The notes: generated from the sequence alone by a model not told the origin. Counted from the first letter of the stretch, positions 8,102-17,565 are shown. The stretch: DNA of 64,000 bases from Sunxiuqinia sp965230765 (GCA_965230765.1 CBDDLR010000001.1:1302001-1366000), one strand, 5' to 3'. Made by a program: numbers and translations.

Positions 8102-10042
8102 CTAAATGTATGTTCGGTTTCCCAATTGAATGGACAAATGATTTTCAACCTTTTTTAGGTTAATATATTGATTTTGAATGTCCATAATTTGCTCCATATC
8201 GTTTTGTTTTCCAGCCTCCTGAATTTTTACCTCAAGATCCCGAAGCATGTTTTTGACCTTTCTCAGTTTGTATTCCTGAACAATTTTTGGAACAATTAAA
8301 TCCAGTATTTCATTTTCAGCTTCAACAAATGCGCCTCCTTTTTTCCAGCGCTTGCTTTCAGTATATTTTTCAGCAACCAAATCACTTGCAAACTGGCTGA
8401 TTCCCTGATTAGCATGATTGATTAAAAAAGCCTCTGGTTTAAAACTTGCCTCTCCCTGTTTGCTTCTGAATATATCTAAAAATTCGTTAATCAATTGGTT
8501 GTCAGAAACAAGTCCGTCATTTTCCAGCTCATTTAGTACATACTCGCCCACAGAATAAGACACTTTCTGCCCATTTTCATCTTCAGCCTCAAACACTTCT
8601 TCATGAAAATACTTGATCAGAATCCGGAGTATTTCCCGTTCCTCTACTTCGCATGTGTTGATCGCCGGTTTTTTTTCAATTGCGGGCTGCGCCTTGGGTT
8701 TAGCCTGTTCCCGGGTTGTTTTTTTACGGATATCTTCCGTTTGGCGAAACTTCAACTTTCGTACTTCGGTGTACAAAATATCTTCCTGTACGTCCATCAA
8801 TCGGCTGCATTCTTTAATGTAAACCGATCGGGTGATCGCATCTGGAACCACTGCAATAGATCGGACAATATCAGTAATCAACCTTGCTTTCGCAACCGGG
8901 TCATTCTCGGCAGATTTCAAGAGTAACTGGGTTTTAAACTGAATAAAGTCTGTTTCGTTTTGTTTGATGTATGATAAAAATTGGGTTGAGCTCATGGAAC
9001 GGGCAAATGAATCAGGATCTTCACCTTCAGGTAGCAGCAATACTTTTACATTTACCCCTTCTTCCAGCACTAAATCAATTCCACGAAGCGAAGCTTTTAT
9101 TCCGGCTTCATCGCCATCATAAATAATCGTGATATTGTTCGAGAAACGCTTAACCAACCGAATCTGATCCGGGGTTAAAGCCGTTCCAGAAGAAGCCACA
9201 ACATTCTCAATACCGGCCTGGTGTAGGGAAAGCACATCGGTATAACCTTCAACCAAAAAACATTTATCCAGCTTAGTGATTTCGCGCTTGGCCTGATAAA
9301 TACCATACAGCACACGGCTTTTGTGATAGATTTCAGATTCTGGTGAGTTCAGGTATTTAGCTGTTTTTTTATCGTCTTTTAAGGTACGCCCACCAAACGC
9401 AATTACTCGCCCGGCAATGTTGTGAATGGGAAACATTACCCGGTCTTCAAATCGATCGCGCACCCAATTATCTCGCTTAATGGTTAGCCCTGTCTTTTCA
9501 AGGAACTCCATTTTATAACCCTGTTTTTGGGCAGCTTGAGTAAATCGATCTTTCCCGTTCGGGCAAAACCCAAGCTCAAACTTTTTAATGATGTCATCAT
9601 GGATACCTCGCTCCCGCAAATAACTCAGACCAATTGTACGGCCTTCATTATCTTCCCACAAAAACCTGCTAAAAAACTTTTGCGCAAAACCGGAGACAAT
9701 CATCATGCTTTCGCGCTCATCTTTCAGTTGCTTTTGCTCCTCGGTTTCTTCCTCTTCCTTTACCTCAATGTTGTATTTTTTGGCAAGCCATTTCAACGCT
9801 TCAGGGTATGAGAGCGATTCATGCTCCATAATGAAATTAACGGCATTACCACCTTTCCCACATCCAAAACATTTAAAAATCCCCTTTGCAGGGGACACCG
9901 TGAAAGAAGGCGTTTTTTCGTTGTGAAACGGACACAAACCCAACATATTCACACCCCTTTTTCGAAGTGTCACGAACTCTGAAACCACATCCGTAATTTC
10001 AGCCGCATCAATTATCCGTTCTACAGTAGCATGGTCGATCAT
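8102..10042 (-). CDS. dnaG: DNA primase
   Basis: DnaG makes RNA primers for replication. The ATG giving MIDHATVERI is preferred; a GTG two codons upstream also opens the frame. From that ATG the CHC2 zinc finger ligands are Cys37, His40, Cys58 and Cys61 (CPFHNEK ... FKCFGCGKGG). The TOPRIM domain follows with VEGYTDV near 262 and the metal-binding DGDEAG near 305. A linker rich in Lys and Ala near residue 430 precedes the C-terminal helicase-binding region. The length (646) is normal. The downstream flavoprotein gene is six bases away. It diverges from the sirtuin gene. Confidence 0.97.
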   Translation of the reverse strand: MIDHATVERIIDAAEITDVVSEFVTLRKRGVNMLGLCPFHNEKTPSFTVSPAKGIFKCFGCGKGGNAVNFIMEHESLSYPEALKWLAKKYNIEVKEEEETEEQKQLKDERESMMIVSGFAQKFFSRFLWEDNEGRTIGLSYLRERGIHDDIIKKFELGFCPNGKDRFTQAAQKQGYKMEFLEKTGLTIKRDNWVRDRFEDRVMFPIHNIAGRVIAFGGRTLKDDKKTAKYLNSPESEIYHKSRVLYGIYQAKREITKLDKCFLVEGYTDVLSLHQAGIENVVASSGTALTPDQIRLVKRFSNNITIIYDGDEAGIKASLRGIDLVLEEGVNVKVLLLPEGEDPDSFARSMSSTQFLSYIKQNETDFIQFKTQLLLKSAENDPVAKARLITDIVRSIAVVPDAITRSVYIKECSRLMDVQEDILYTEVRKLKFRQTEDIRKKTTREQAKPKAQPAIEKKPAINTCEVEEREILRILIKYFHEEVFEAEDENGQKVSYSVGEYVLNELENDGLVSDNQLINEFLDIFRSKQGEASFKPEAFLINHANQGISQFASDLVAEKYTESKRWKKGGAFVEAENEILDLIVPKIVQEYKLRKVKNMLRDLEVKIQEAGKQNDMEQIMDIQNQYINLKKVENHLSIQLGNRTYI

Positions 10043-10091
10043 ATTCACAAAAGTAGGAAAAAAACGGTCAGCTCCATGTTTAAAAAACCTC

Positions 10092-10123
10092 TTGGATAAA
10101 TTGCGTTGTTCTTCTTATCTTTA
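10092..10123 (+). promoter_or_regulatory. Probable promoter of the sirtuin operon
   Basis: A TTG element and TATCTTTA separated by 21 bases approximate the Bacteroidota pattern TTG-N19-21-TAnnTTTG, with the last base differing. The element ends 17 bases before the sirtuin ATG. Confidence 0.4.
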
Positions 10124-10140
10124 ATCCAAAATCTAAGAAA

Positions 10141-10830
10141 ATGAAGAAAAAGCTGGTCGTTTTATCGGGTGCAGGTATGAGTCAGGAAAGTGGTTTACGG
10201 ACTTTCCGTGAAATGGGTGGACTTTGGGAAGAATATGATGTAATGGAAGTAGCCAGCCCACAGGCCTGGAGCAACAACCCCGAACTGGTTATGCGGTTTT
10301 ACAACGAACGCAGAAAACAGCTTTTTGATGCTGAACCAAACGCTGGACATGTAGGTATTGCTGAACTCGAAAAAGATTTTGAGGTGGAAGTGATCACACA
10401 GAATGTTGATGATTTACATGAACGTGCCGGCAGCACAAAAGTTCTTCATTTGCATGGTGAGTTGAAGAAAGTTCGTAGTACGGTACATGAAAACCTGGTT
10501 TATGAACTGGATGGCTGGGAACTAAAATTTGGCGATTTATGCGAAAAAGGACATCAGCTTCGCCCACATATTGTGTGGTTTGGAGAGGCCGTTCCAGCTA
10601 TGGAAGAAGCGATCCCTGTTGTTGAAAGCGCAGATCTTCTCGTCGTAGTTGGAACTACTTTAAATGTTTATCCGGCAGCTGGATTAGTACATTACACCAA
10701 ATCCGGCACACAAATATTTGTAATTGATCCGAACCGCCCACCTGTAAATATTCCTAATGTTACGTTTATTGAAGAAAAAGCAGGAGCTGGAGTAGCCATT
10801 TTAAAAGAGAAACTAAAGGAATTGGTATGA
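10141..10830 (+). CDS. cobB: Class III Sir2-family NAD-dependent protein deacylase
   Basis: The enzyme removes acyl groups from lysines using NAD. Visible motifs are LSGAGMSQESGLRTFR (8-23), TQNVDDLHERAG (86-97) and LHLHGE with catalytic His105. The Tyr54-x-x-Arg57 pair (FYNERR) is the SIRT5/CobB class III signature that favours succinyl or malonyl lysine. The zinc-binding cysteine set is not present: only Cys134 remains in GDLCEKGHQLRP, and VRST replaces the usual CxxC region, so the small domain is probably zinc-free. It overlaps the next gene by an ATGA, so the two are co-translated. Confidence 0.92.
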   Translation: MKKKLVVLSGAGMSQESGLRTFREMGGLWEEYDVMEVASPQAWSNNPELVMRFYNERRKQLFDAEPNAGHVGIAELEKDFEVEVITQNVDDLHERAGSTKVLHLHGELKKVRSTVHENLVYELDGWELKFGDLCEKGHQLRPHIVWFGEAVPAMEEAIPVVESADLLVVVGTTLNVYPAAGLVHYTKSGTQIFVIDPNRPPVNIPNVTFIEEKAGAGVAILKEKLKELV

Positions 10831-11438
10831 TCAAATGGATATCCTTTCTTTCATTTTTGTCCATTTCTGTTTTGCTGAATGCACAACAGTTTGAAGGTGG
10901 ACTTGTAGGAGGATTGAGTGCCTCTCAGGTTGATGGTGACTTTACCAAAGGTTTTCATAAACCGGGAGTTATTTTTGGGGGCTATGTGCAAACCGATTTG
11001 TTCCGGTCGGTTTTTGCAGGAATGGAAATACGCTATGCACAAAAGGGTAGCCGAAGAAATCCTGATACAAAAACGGGTGATCAAAGCAAATACATTATGC
11101 GTTTGGGGTACATGGATATTCCTGTTTACATGGGTTTCCGAACAAGTGAGACAATTTCTTTTTTAGGAGGCCTTTCTGCTGGATATCTTATGCACAGTAA
11201 GGAATTGGACAATTTTGGTGAATTCACGAAAGAAGATCAGCGACCATTTAATAATTTTGACTTTCAGGCTTTATTGGGAATGAGAGTGGCGTTGACAAAC
11301 AGGTTAGATATGGATCTTCGTTTTGCCTATTCGTTTATGCCTATCCGCGATTTAGCTGGTGATATTACCTGGTATTGGTGGGATGATCAATACAATAATG
11401 TGATCAGCACTGCTGTTTATTACCGTCTAGGTAATTAA
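10827..11438 (+). CDS. PorT-like outer-membrane beta-barrel protein
   Basis: A signal peptide (about residues 1-19, ending LLNAQ) precedes a barrel-type sequence: FEGGLVGGLSASQVDGD at the start of the mature protein, alternating hydrophobic strands (FAGMEIRYAQKG, MDIPVYMGFR), and a C-terminal strand VISTAVYYRLGN. This is the common OMP_b-brl/PorT-like domain of about 200 residues. Translation is coupled to the sirtuin gene, though no functional link is known. The role is probably structural or unknown. Confidence 0.75.
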   Translation: MIKWISFLSFLSISVLLNAQQFEGGLVGGLSASQVDGDFTKGFHKPGVIFGGYVQTDLFRSVFAGMEIRYAQKGSRRNPDTKTGDQSKYIMRLGYMDIPVYMGFRTSETISFLGGLSAGYLMHSKELDNFGEFTKEDQRPFNNFDFQALLGMRVALTNRLDMDLRFAYSFMPIRDLAGDITWYWWDDQYNNVISTAVYYRLGN

Positions 11439-11533
11439 CACCTTAAAACACTGCTCCATTTATCCCACAAAAAACGGCATTCGCCGATCGTTTATTTGCA
11501 TTTACTTTTTTTTGAAAAAAATTTGCTGCTGTT

Positions 11534-11558
11534 GCAACCCTTTGGTATAAGTCTTGTC
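11534..11558 (+). promoter_or_regulatory. Candidate ECF-type promoter (GCAAC-N17-GTC)
   Basis: GCAAC and GTC are separated by exactly 17 bases, and the same arrangement occurs at 14907-14931 before the DUF2807 genes. GTC/CGTC-like -10 elements are typical of ECF sigma factors. It ends 45 bases before the receptor ATG. Inference from two sites only. Confidence 0.35.
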
Positions 11559-11603
11559 CATAGGAGTGACAATTTAAAACAGTCAAAACGAAACAATTAA
11601 ACA

Positions 11604-13958
11604 ATGTTCAGAAAATTACTTTTTGCAACTGCTATTGTCTTTTGCATAATTGAAACTGCCTTGTCCGATTCCGACCCTGAAGGTAAATCAGATCGACGAA
11701 TAATCAGTGGGCATATTAAAGATGCATCAAATGGGGAAAGCCTGATTGGTGCCACTCTTTTTATTAAAGAATTGAACGTAGGAACCATCAGCAACAGCTA
11801 CGGGTTTTACTCCATTTCTTTAGCACCTGGCTCTTACCATTTAAGTTTTTCTTATATCGGTTATGAAGATTATGAAACTGAAGTTGATCTTTCAGATAAT
11901 CAGGTGTTGGAAATTGAGTTAAACCCAGATAGCAAAGAGCTTAAAGAAGTAAGGGTAACTGCCGAAAAGAAAGATCAAAACCTGGAACGGGTTGAAATGG
12001 GTGTTGAAAAACTCCAAACAAAAACGATCAAGGCAATTCCTGCTTTAATGGGAGAAGTTGATTTGATCAAAGCCATTCAGCTACTGCCCGGTGTTCAGTC
12101 CACAAGTGAGGGAGGTTCTGGCTTTAGCGTCCGTGGTGGAAGTGCCGACCAAAACCTGATTTTGTTGGATGAAGCAACTGTGTACAACGCATCTCACTTG
12201 ATGGGTTTTTTCTCCGTGTTTAATAATGATGCAATCAACGACCTGAAACTTTACAAAGGCGATGTACCTGCTCAGTATGGTGGCAGGTTATCCTCGTTGC
12301 TCGATGTTAGAATGAAAGATGGAAACTCGAAGAAATTCTCCGGTACGGGAGGTATTGGAACTATATCCAGTCGGTTGACTTTGGAAGGGCCTATCAAAAA
12401 GGATCAAACGACCTTCATCTTCTCTGGAAGGCGAACGTATATCGATATGTTATTCCCTTTAATGAACAATGAAGACGTAAAAGACAGCCGCCTTTATTTT
12501 TACGATGCCAACATGAAGATCACCCATCGTTTAAATGAAAATAACCGTTTGTTCCTGAGTGGATACCTTGGACGAGATGTAATGAAAGACCCGGATTTTT
12601 CCATGGGTTTTGGAAACAAAACATTCACGGTTCGCTGGAACCATATTTTCAACCAAAAACTGTTTATGAACCTGACAACAGTCTGGAGCAGGTACGATTA
12701 TGAACTTGGTACAGCTGAAAATGAACCGGAGTCCTGGCTATGGGAATCTGATTTAGAAGATTATGGATTGAAAGCAGACTTTGGTTATTTCATCACACCG
12801 GAGCATTCGTTAAAATTTGGGGTACAGTCTTTTCTTCATCGGTTTAATCCGGGTTCAGCAAGAGGGATTGGTGAACAGACTGTTTTTGGGGAATACACCA
12901 TTGAAAGAAACCAATCTCTTGAGCATGCGGGATATATTTCCCATCAGCATAAAATTGGCGATAAGCTGGTATTGAAATATGGGATTCGGGCTTCCCTTTT
13001 TCAAAATATTGGGGAGGCCACAGTGTATAATTTTGATGAAAACTACCAGGTGGTTGATTCAACCCGATACAGTTCAGGCGATGTTTACAAAAATTACTGG
13101 GGACTCGAGCCTAGGTTTGGTGTTAATTACATGATCAACGATGATTTGTCGGTCAAATTCAATTATAACCGATCCAGGCAAAACGTTCAGCAAGCTTCAA
13201 ACTCAAATGCTGGAAGCCCCTTAGATGTTTGGTTTCCTGCCAGCCCAAATGTTAAGCCCCAGGTTGCAGATCAGTTTGCCCTTGGCGTGTTCAGAAATTA
13301 CAAAGGGGGAGTTTATCAGGCTTCAGCAGAAGTTTATTACAAAGACATGCAAAACACCATTGATTTTGCCGACCATGCTGAATTGTTATTGAACAGGCAT
13401 GTGGAAGGCGAGCTAAGAATTGGCGATTCAAAGGCTTATGGATTGGAGTTGATGTTGAAAAAAACCGAAGGCAATTTAACCGGATGGACCAGCTATACAT
13501 TATCGCGGGCTGAGCGCACCATTCCGGGCATTAATGATGGAAAAGCTTATGTTGCTCCATACGATAAAACCCACGATTTTAGCACCGTGTTAAGCTATCA
13601 ACTGAGTGAACGTGTGTTGCTTTCTGCAAACTGGATTTATTCCACAGGTCAGCCCGTTACATTACCCGTTCAACGATTTGAGGTCAACGGTTCAATTATC
13701 CCGGTTTATTCTAAACGAAACGGGGCACGCTACGAAGACTATCACAGGTTGGACCTGTCATTAATTCTTCAGGCAAAGAAAAATAATAACCGCAAATGGA
13801 AGGGTGAATGGGTGTTCTCTATCTACAACGCTTATAATAGAAAAAACACGTGGGTGCTCAACTTTTTGCAGGATGATAACAATCCTCGTGAAACTTATGC
13901 CGAGAAGACTTACTTATTCCCCATGATCCCATCCATCAGTTACAACTTTAAATTTTAA
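11604..13958 (+). CDS. TonB-dependent receptor with carboxypeptidase-like N-terminal domain
   Basis: The receptor imports a ligand across the outer membrane using TonB energy. A signal peptide (to about 21) precedes a CarboxypepD_reg-like domain (about 33-118: ISGHIKDASNGESLIGATL ... YIGYEDYETEV). The plug lies at about 125-240 with IQLLPGVQSTSEGGSGFSVRGG and YGGRLSSLLDVRMKDG; the barrel follows and ends in SISYNFKF. The length (784) is short for SusC and typical for this second class. It is followed after one base by a DUF4249 lipoprotein, a conserved pairing. The substrate is unknown; no catabolic enzyme is adjacent. Confidence 0.92.
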   Translation: MFRKLLFATAIVFCIIETALSDSDPEGKSDRRIISGHIKDASNGESLIGATLFIKELNVGTISNSYGFYSISLAPGSYHLSFSYIGYEDYETEVDLSDNQVLEIELNPDSKELKEVRVTAEKKDQNLERVEMGVEKLQTKTIKAIPALMGEVDLIKAIQLLPGVQSTSEGGSGFSVRGGSADQNLILLDEATVYNASHLMGFFSVFNNDAINDLKLYKGDVPAQYGGRLSSLLDVRMKDGNSKKFSGTGGIGTISSRLTLEGPIKKDQTTFIFSGRRTYIDMLFPLMNNEDVKDSRLYFYDANMKITHRLNENNRLFLSGYLGRDVMKDPDFSMGFGNKTFTVRWNHIFNQKLFMNLTTVWSRYDYELGTAENEPESWLWESDLEDYGLKADFGYFITPEHSLKFGVQSFLHRFNPGSARGIGEQTVFGEYTIERNQSLEHAGYISHQHKIGDKLVLKYGIRASLFQNIGEATVYNFDENYQVVDSTRYSSGDVYKNYWGLEPRFGVNYMINDDLSVKFNYNRSRQNVQQASNSNAGSPLDVWFPASPNVKPQVADQFALGVFRNYKGGVYQASAEVYYKDMQNTIDFADHAELLLNRHVEGELRIGDSKAYGLELMLKKTEGNLTGWTSYTLSRAERTIPGINDGKAYVAPYDKTHDFSTVLSYQLSERVLLSANWIYSTGQPVTLPVQRFEVNGSIIPVYSKRNGARYEDYHRLDLSLILQAKKNNNRKWKGEWVFSIYNAYNRKNTWVLNFLQDDNNPRETYAEKTYLFPMIPSISYNFKF

Positions 13959-13959
13959 A

Positions 13960-14823
13960 ATGATGAAAACAAAATATTTAATTCTGTTCATTTTTTGTAT
14001 CATACTTTTTCAAGCTTGTACCGAAAGAGTTGAGATCGATTTAAAACAAGAAGGCGAAATTAAGTTGGTTGTTTTTGCAGAAATTACAAACGACACCATG
14101 GCTCACGAGGTACACCTGACCACTTCTGCACCCTATTTTTACAATCAGGAAATGCCAAGGGTTTCAAACGCTGAAGTATCTATTTCAGATGGCTTTGAAG
14201 AAATTCAGCTAACGGAAGATATTAGCCGTCCGGGTATTTATCTTACACCTGACGATTACTTTGGTGTGGCTGGTCGCAGCTATCAGTTAACAATTGAAAA
14301 TGTTGATATTGATGGAAATGGTAGAGATGAGGAATACTCCGCGGAAACAATCATGAATCCAGTTCCGCAAGTTGATTCGATCAACGTAAAATACAACTCC
14401 CGCTGGGATGGTTGGGAGGTTGCTTTGTTCAGTCAGGATCCAGCTGAGTCGGATGATTGGTATATTTTTAAGGTTTATAAAAATGGTGTTCTTTACACCG
14501 ATACCATTAATGACTATTGGACTACCGATGATCGCTTTTTTAATGGGAATAAGATTGATGGTCCCATGGTTCAGTTCTTTGATGAAGAGGAAGATGAACT
14601 TGTTGAATTGGGTGATACAATCACACTTGAAATGGGTGCCATAACCGAAGAATACTACTATTTTATTGATGGGGTATTTCAGGAGGCTAATGAAAAGATA
14701 CCCATGTTTAGTGGCCCGGCGGCAAACCTAAAAGGGAATATAAGCAATGGTGCTTTAGGTTTTTTCACGGTTATGGAAGTGAGCAGAGGGTCAACAATTT
14801 ATAACGGTGAGCTTGAAGATTAA
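13960..14823 (+). CDS. DUF4249 domain lipoprotein, receptor partner
   Basis: A lipoprotein signal with FQAC (lipidated Cys20) is followed by ERVEIDLKQEGEIKLVVFAEITND, the typical start of DUF4249. VSISDGFEEIQL and an Ig-like repeat follow, then YYYFIDGVFQEAN and GPAANLKGNISNGALGFF near the end. DUF4249 proteins are coded right after TonB-dependent receptors such as the one here and are thought to be surface-exposed ligand-binding partners, loosely analogous to SusD; that role is inference. One base separates it from the receptor stop. Confidence 0.85.
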   Translation: MMKTKYLILFIFCIILFQACTERVEIDLKQEGEIKLVVFAEITNDTMAHEVHLTTSAPYFYNQEMPRVSNAEVSISDGFEEIQLTEDISRPGIYLTPDDYFGVAGRSYQLTIENVDIDGNGRDEEYSAETIMNPVPQVDSINVKYNSRWDGWEVALFSQDPAESDDWYIFKVYKNGVLYTDTINDYWTTDDRFFNGNKIDGPMVQFFDEEEDELVELGDTITLEMGAITEEYYYFIDGVFQEANEKIPMFSGPAANLKGNISNGALGFFTVMEVSRGSTIYNGELED

Positions 14824-14906
14824 ATGAGATAAACCCGAGTTCGCCGACAGATGACAATTACTTAGCGAAAAAATAAGGATATCCATGGTTGATTGTTTTA
14901 AATTGA

Positions 14907-14931
14907 GCAACGTAAATTAAAACCATTTGTC
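14907..14931 (+). promoter_or_regulatory. Candidate ECF-type promoter (GCAAC-N17-GTC)
   Basis: It has the same spacing as the element before the TonB-dependent receptor and lies 18 bases before the DUF2807 ATG. If real it puts both transcripts under one sigma factor. Confidence 0.35.
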
Positions 14932-14949
14932 ACTCTAAAAAGAACAATC

Positions 14950-15672
14950 ATGAAAAAGCTATCGCTTAGGATTTTCCTTTCTTTTTTTACCCTGTGTTTT
15001 ATTTTGTCCTCATGTGTATTTTTAAGTCCTTCCATTAAGGGTAATGGTAATGTTGAAGAAGAGACCAGAAATATCGGGGATTTTGAAAAAATCAAAGTTT
15101 CGCATGGACTTGAAGTCCACCTGATTCCGGATGAACGTGAACATGTTAGGGTGTTCGCCGACGATAATTTATTTGATGTTATTATTACTGAAGTAGATGG
15201 AGATGTGTTGAAAATATACACTGAGAATCGCATAAGGCGTGCCCGTGCTAAAAAGGTCTATGTACATTATATCGAAATCAGTGAAATTAAGTCAAGTTCT
15301 GGGGCACATGTAAAAACCGATGACTTATTGGTTACAAGGTTTCTCGAAACTGAAGCCTCTTCCGGCAGTCATCAAAAACTTGAAATTAATGCCGATCAGC
15401 TCAGATCAAGGTGTTCTTCGGGTGCACACATAAAGTTAAGCGGTAAAGCCGAAGAAGCCAGCTTAAGGGCATCGTCGGGAGCTCATATAAAAGCTGGTGA
15501 GCTTTCAGCAAAAGAATGTGAGGCTGATGTTTCCAGCGGTGCACATATTCACATCGAGGTTACCGATAACTTTGACGGTGAAGCTTCAAGTGGAGGTCAT
15601 ATTTACTACAGTGGTTCACCGCGAGTAACCATTTCAAACGCTTCTTCAGGGGGACAAATTATAAGACGATAA
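14950..15672 (+). CDS. DUF2807 (GIN domain) lipoprotein with SSGAH repeats
   Basis: A lipoprotein signal (LSSC, Cys22) precedes KGNGNVEEETRNIGDFEKIKV, the standard DUF2807 start. The body is a repeated strand pattern in which SSGAH recurs (with SSGSH, SSGGH and SSGGQ variants) about every 18-22 residues, consistent with a right-handed beta-helix. The family is an adhesin-like head domain of unknown function on the cell surface. It lies 25 bases before a paralogue and probably shares its transcript. Confidence 0.85.
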   Translation: MKKLSLRIFLSFFTLCFILSSCVFLSPSIKGNGNVEEETRNIGDFEKIKVSHGLEVHLIPDEREHVRVFADDNLFDVIITEVDGDVLKIYTENRIRRARAKKVYVHYIEISEIKSSSGAHVKTDDLLVTRFLETEASSGSHQKLEINADQLRSRCSSGAHIKLSGKAEEASLRASSGAHIKAGELSAKECEADVSSGAHIHIEVTDNFDGEASSGGHIYYSGSPRVTISNASSGGQIIRR

Positions 15673-15697
15673 TGCTTAATCCATAAAATAAACAGAC

Positions 15698-16402
15698 ATG
15701 AAAACAGTTAAACTTTTTATTTGCTTTTTCGCGCTACTTTTTTGTGTTCAAACAATGGCTTCACAAAAAAAAGATAGTAGCCAAAGCAGGAACGTAAGTG
15801 ATTTTTCAGCTATTAAAGTGAGCAGTGGGATAGATCTCTATCTTACCCAGGGAAACAACGAAGAAGTAATTGTTAAGGCCGATACCGACATTATCGACAA
15901 CATCATTACTAAAGTAAAAAATGGAGTGCTTCACATATATTTTGAAAAAAATATGCATTGGGTATGGACAAAATCAAGACAAGCGTTTGTTACTTTCGAT
16001 GATTTGGAGGCGCTAACAGTTTCGGCAGGTTCTGATGTCTACTCAAAAAATAGCTTTGAGCTTGAGAGCCTTAAATTAGATGTAAGTAGTGGTTCTGACA
16101 TCAAGCTGGAAGATTTGTCTGCAGGCAAAATTATGCTTGAAACAAGTAGTGGTTCAGATGCCAAACTTTCGGGTGATGTTGAATTCTTCAAAGCGAGTGC
16201 ATCAAGTGGTAGCGATATAGATGCCCGCGATCTTAAAAGCAGGTCGTGTGAAGTACGTGTTTCAAGTGGATCGGATGCTATTGTTTATGTTACAGAGAGA
16301 CTGGATGCTTCAGCGAGTAGTGGCGGTGATATACGGTACAAAGGTAGCCCGCGTGAAAAAGATATCAATGAATCCAGTGGTGGTGATGTTTACGGTTATT
16401 AA
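15698..16402 (+). CDS. DUF2807 (GIN domain) protein with SSGSD repeats
   Basis: It is a paralogue of the preceding gene with a signal peptide ending TMAS/QKK but no lipobox, so it should be periplasmic or secreted. RNVSDFSAIKVSSGIDLYLTQG is the DUF2807 start. SSGSD recurs at the same spacing where the neighbour has SSGAH, ending in SSGGDVYGY. It may form a beta-helix whose turns present Asp in place of His. Function unknown. Confidence 0.83.
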   Translation: MKTVKLFICFFALLFCVQTMASQKKDSSQSRNVSDFSAIKVSSGIDLYLTQGNNEEVIVKADTDIIDNIITKVKNGVLHIYFEKNMHWVWTKSRQAFVTFDDLEALTVSAGSDVYSKNSFELESLKLDVSSGSDIKLEDLSAGKIMLETSSGSDAKLSGDVEFFKASASSGSDIDARDLKSRSCEVRVSSGSDAIVYVTERLDASASSGGDIRYKGSPREKDINESSGGDVYGY

Positions 16403-16421
16403 TCGAAAAAATACAGCGCAT

Positions 16422-16453
16422 AAAAAAGTGAGCCGGTGAGATTTCACCGGCTC
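16422..16453 (-). terminator. Intrinsic terminator downstream of the DUF3078 gene
   Basis: A 10-bp perfect stem (gagccggtga / tcaccggctc, loop of 4) is followed by six T residues only in the minus direction. The stem alone may also slow transcripts arriving from the DUF2807 side. It is about 220 bases past the DUF3078 stop, across an A/T-rich stretch where I see no other gene. Confidence 0.7.
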
Positions 16454-16674
16454 GATGTGCTTGTGCGCTTAAGAGTGGAATGAAAGAGAAAAATTAAACT
16501 GGTTTTAATTATACGTGAAAACTTCATCGTTTTGAAGTATTTCAAAGTTAACCCAATTCGTGCCTTCTTTCATAATATTTTAAGTGCAATTATACGAACA
16601 TACCCAAATTCGTGGCGAATCCCCTTTTTTCTATTTTGAATGAAATAATTTAACACTATATTGTTAAGTATAAA

Positions 16675-17565
16675 TTAGAACTTTACATTCAAGCCAATCC
16701 CGAAAAGCTCTTTAAACTGTACCCTTGGACCAGTTTCATCTACAATCCCATCGTCATTATCATCGATCTGAATATCAATGTCATCGTCATAAATCAGGTT
16801 GGTAATTAGGTTGGCAGATAAGTAACTATTGATCTTCATATTGATCAATACATCCCAGTGAATATCAATATTTTCAGGTTTATCTAAATAGTTAGAGAAA
16901 AAGTCAATTTTTGTCTCTAAACTGACATTTTTCAACACTTCTTTTTTGAATTGTGACTTGACAAATGCACCCAGTTCTGATCGGCTTTTTTTGCCAGGAT
17001 CAACACCAAATGCTCCTGCATTGGAAAGATCGTCATCAGTTACAACGGTCATTTTTCCGGTTAAAGGTGAAACAAAAACAGAGAATTCCTCATTCGGTTT
17101 ATAATCCAACCCCAGGGCGAGTGTTAAATATCCTGGAGCAAGAAACTTCGATATTTCAATTTCACGATCGGGATAATTATATCCATTTGCAATTTGCGAC
17201 CTGAAATTAAATAATGCGGTATAGAAAAACTTACCATCTTCTTTGGCTTTAAAACCAAGTTTTGAACTCAAATCAATTTTATCTTCAGTTTTTACCGATT
17301 TGTCCCCATTTTCTTTCAGTAATCCATATCCAAGATCAAGAGCAATTTCCCAACTTATATTTCCTTTTTGATAATTAGCAAAACTGTTTATTAGTAAAGT
17401 TCCGGATGCTGAGCTTTTACCACCGGCAGCCCAGTTCGATAAGGAAACTTGTGAAAAATTTAACGAACCAGTACCGCCCAATTTCCATACTTTAGTGCTA
17501 TCTGGCACTTCTTGAGAAAATAAAAAAGATGGAATAAGGCAAAATAATAGAAGGATTTTTTTCAT
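16675..17565 (-). CDS. DUF3078 domain protein
   Basis: The true start is the ATG at 17565 (MKKILLLF); the longer reading uses a TTG and would bury the signal peptide. After cleavage near FSQE the sequence has KLGGTGSLNFSQVSLSNWAAGGKSS, the DUF3078 hallmark, and many amphipathic strands, so it is probably an outer-membrane barrel. A very acidic stretch near the C-terminus (DDDIDIQIDDNDDGIVDE) looks like a calcium-binding-type loop between strands. It ends in GLNVKF. The function of the family is unknown. Confidence 0.8.
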   Translation of the reverse strand: MKKILLLFCLIPSFLFSQEVPDSTKVWKLGGTGSLNFSQVSLSNWAAGGKSSASGTLLINSFANYQKGNISWEIALDLGYGLLKENGDKSVKTEDKIDLSSKLGFKAKEDGKFFYTALFNFRSQIANGYNYPDREIEISKFLAPGYLTLALGLDYKPNEEFSVFVSPLTGKMTVVTDDDLSNAGAFGVDPGKKSRSELGAFVKSQFKKEVLKNVSLETKIDFFSNYLDKPENIDIHWDVLINMKINSYLSANLITNLIYDDDIDIQIDDNDDGIVDETGPRVQFKELFGIGLNVKF

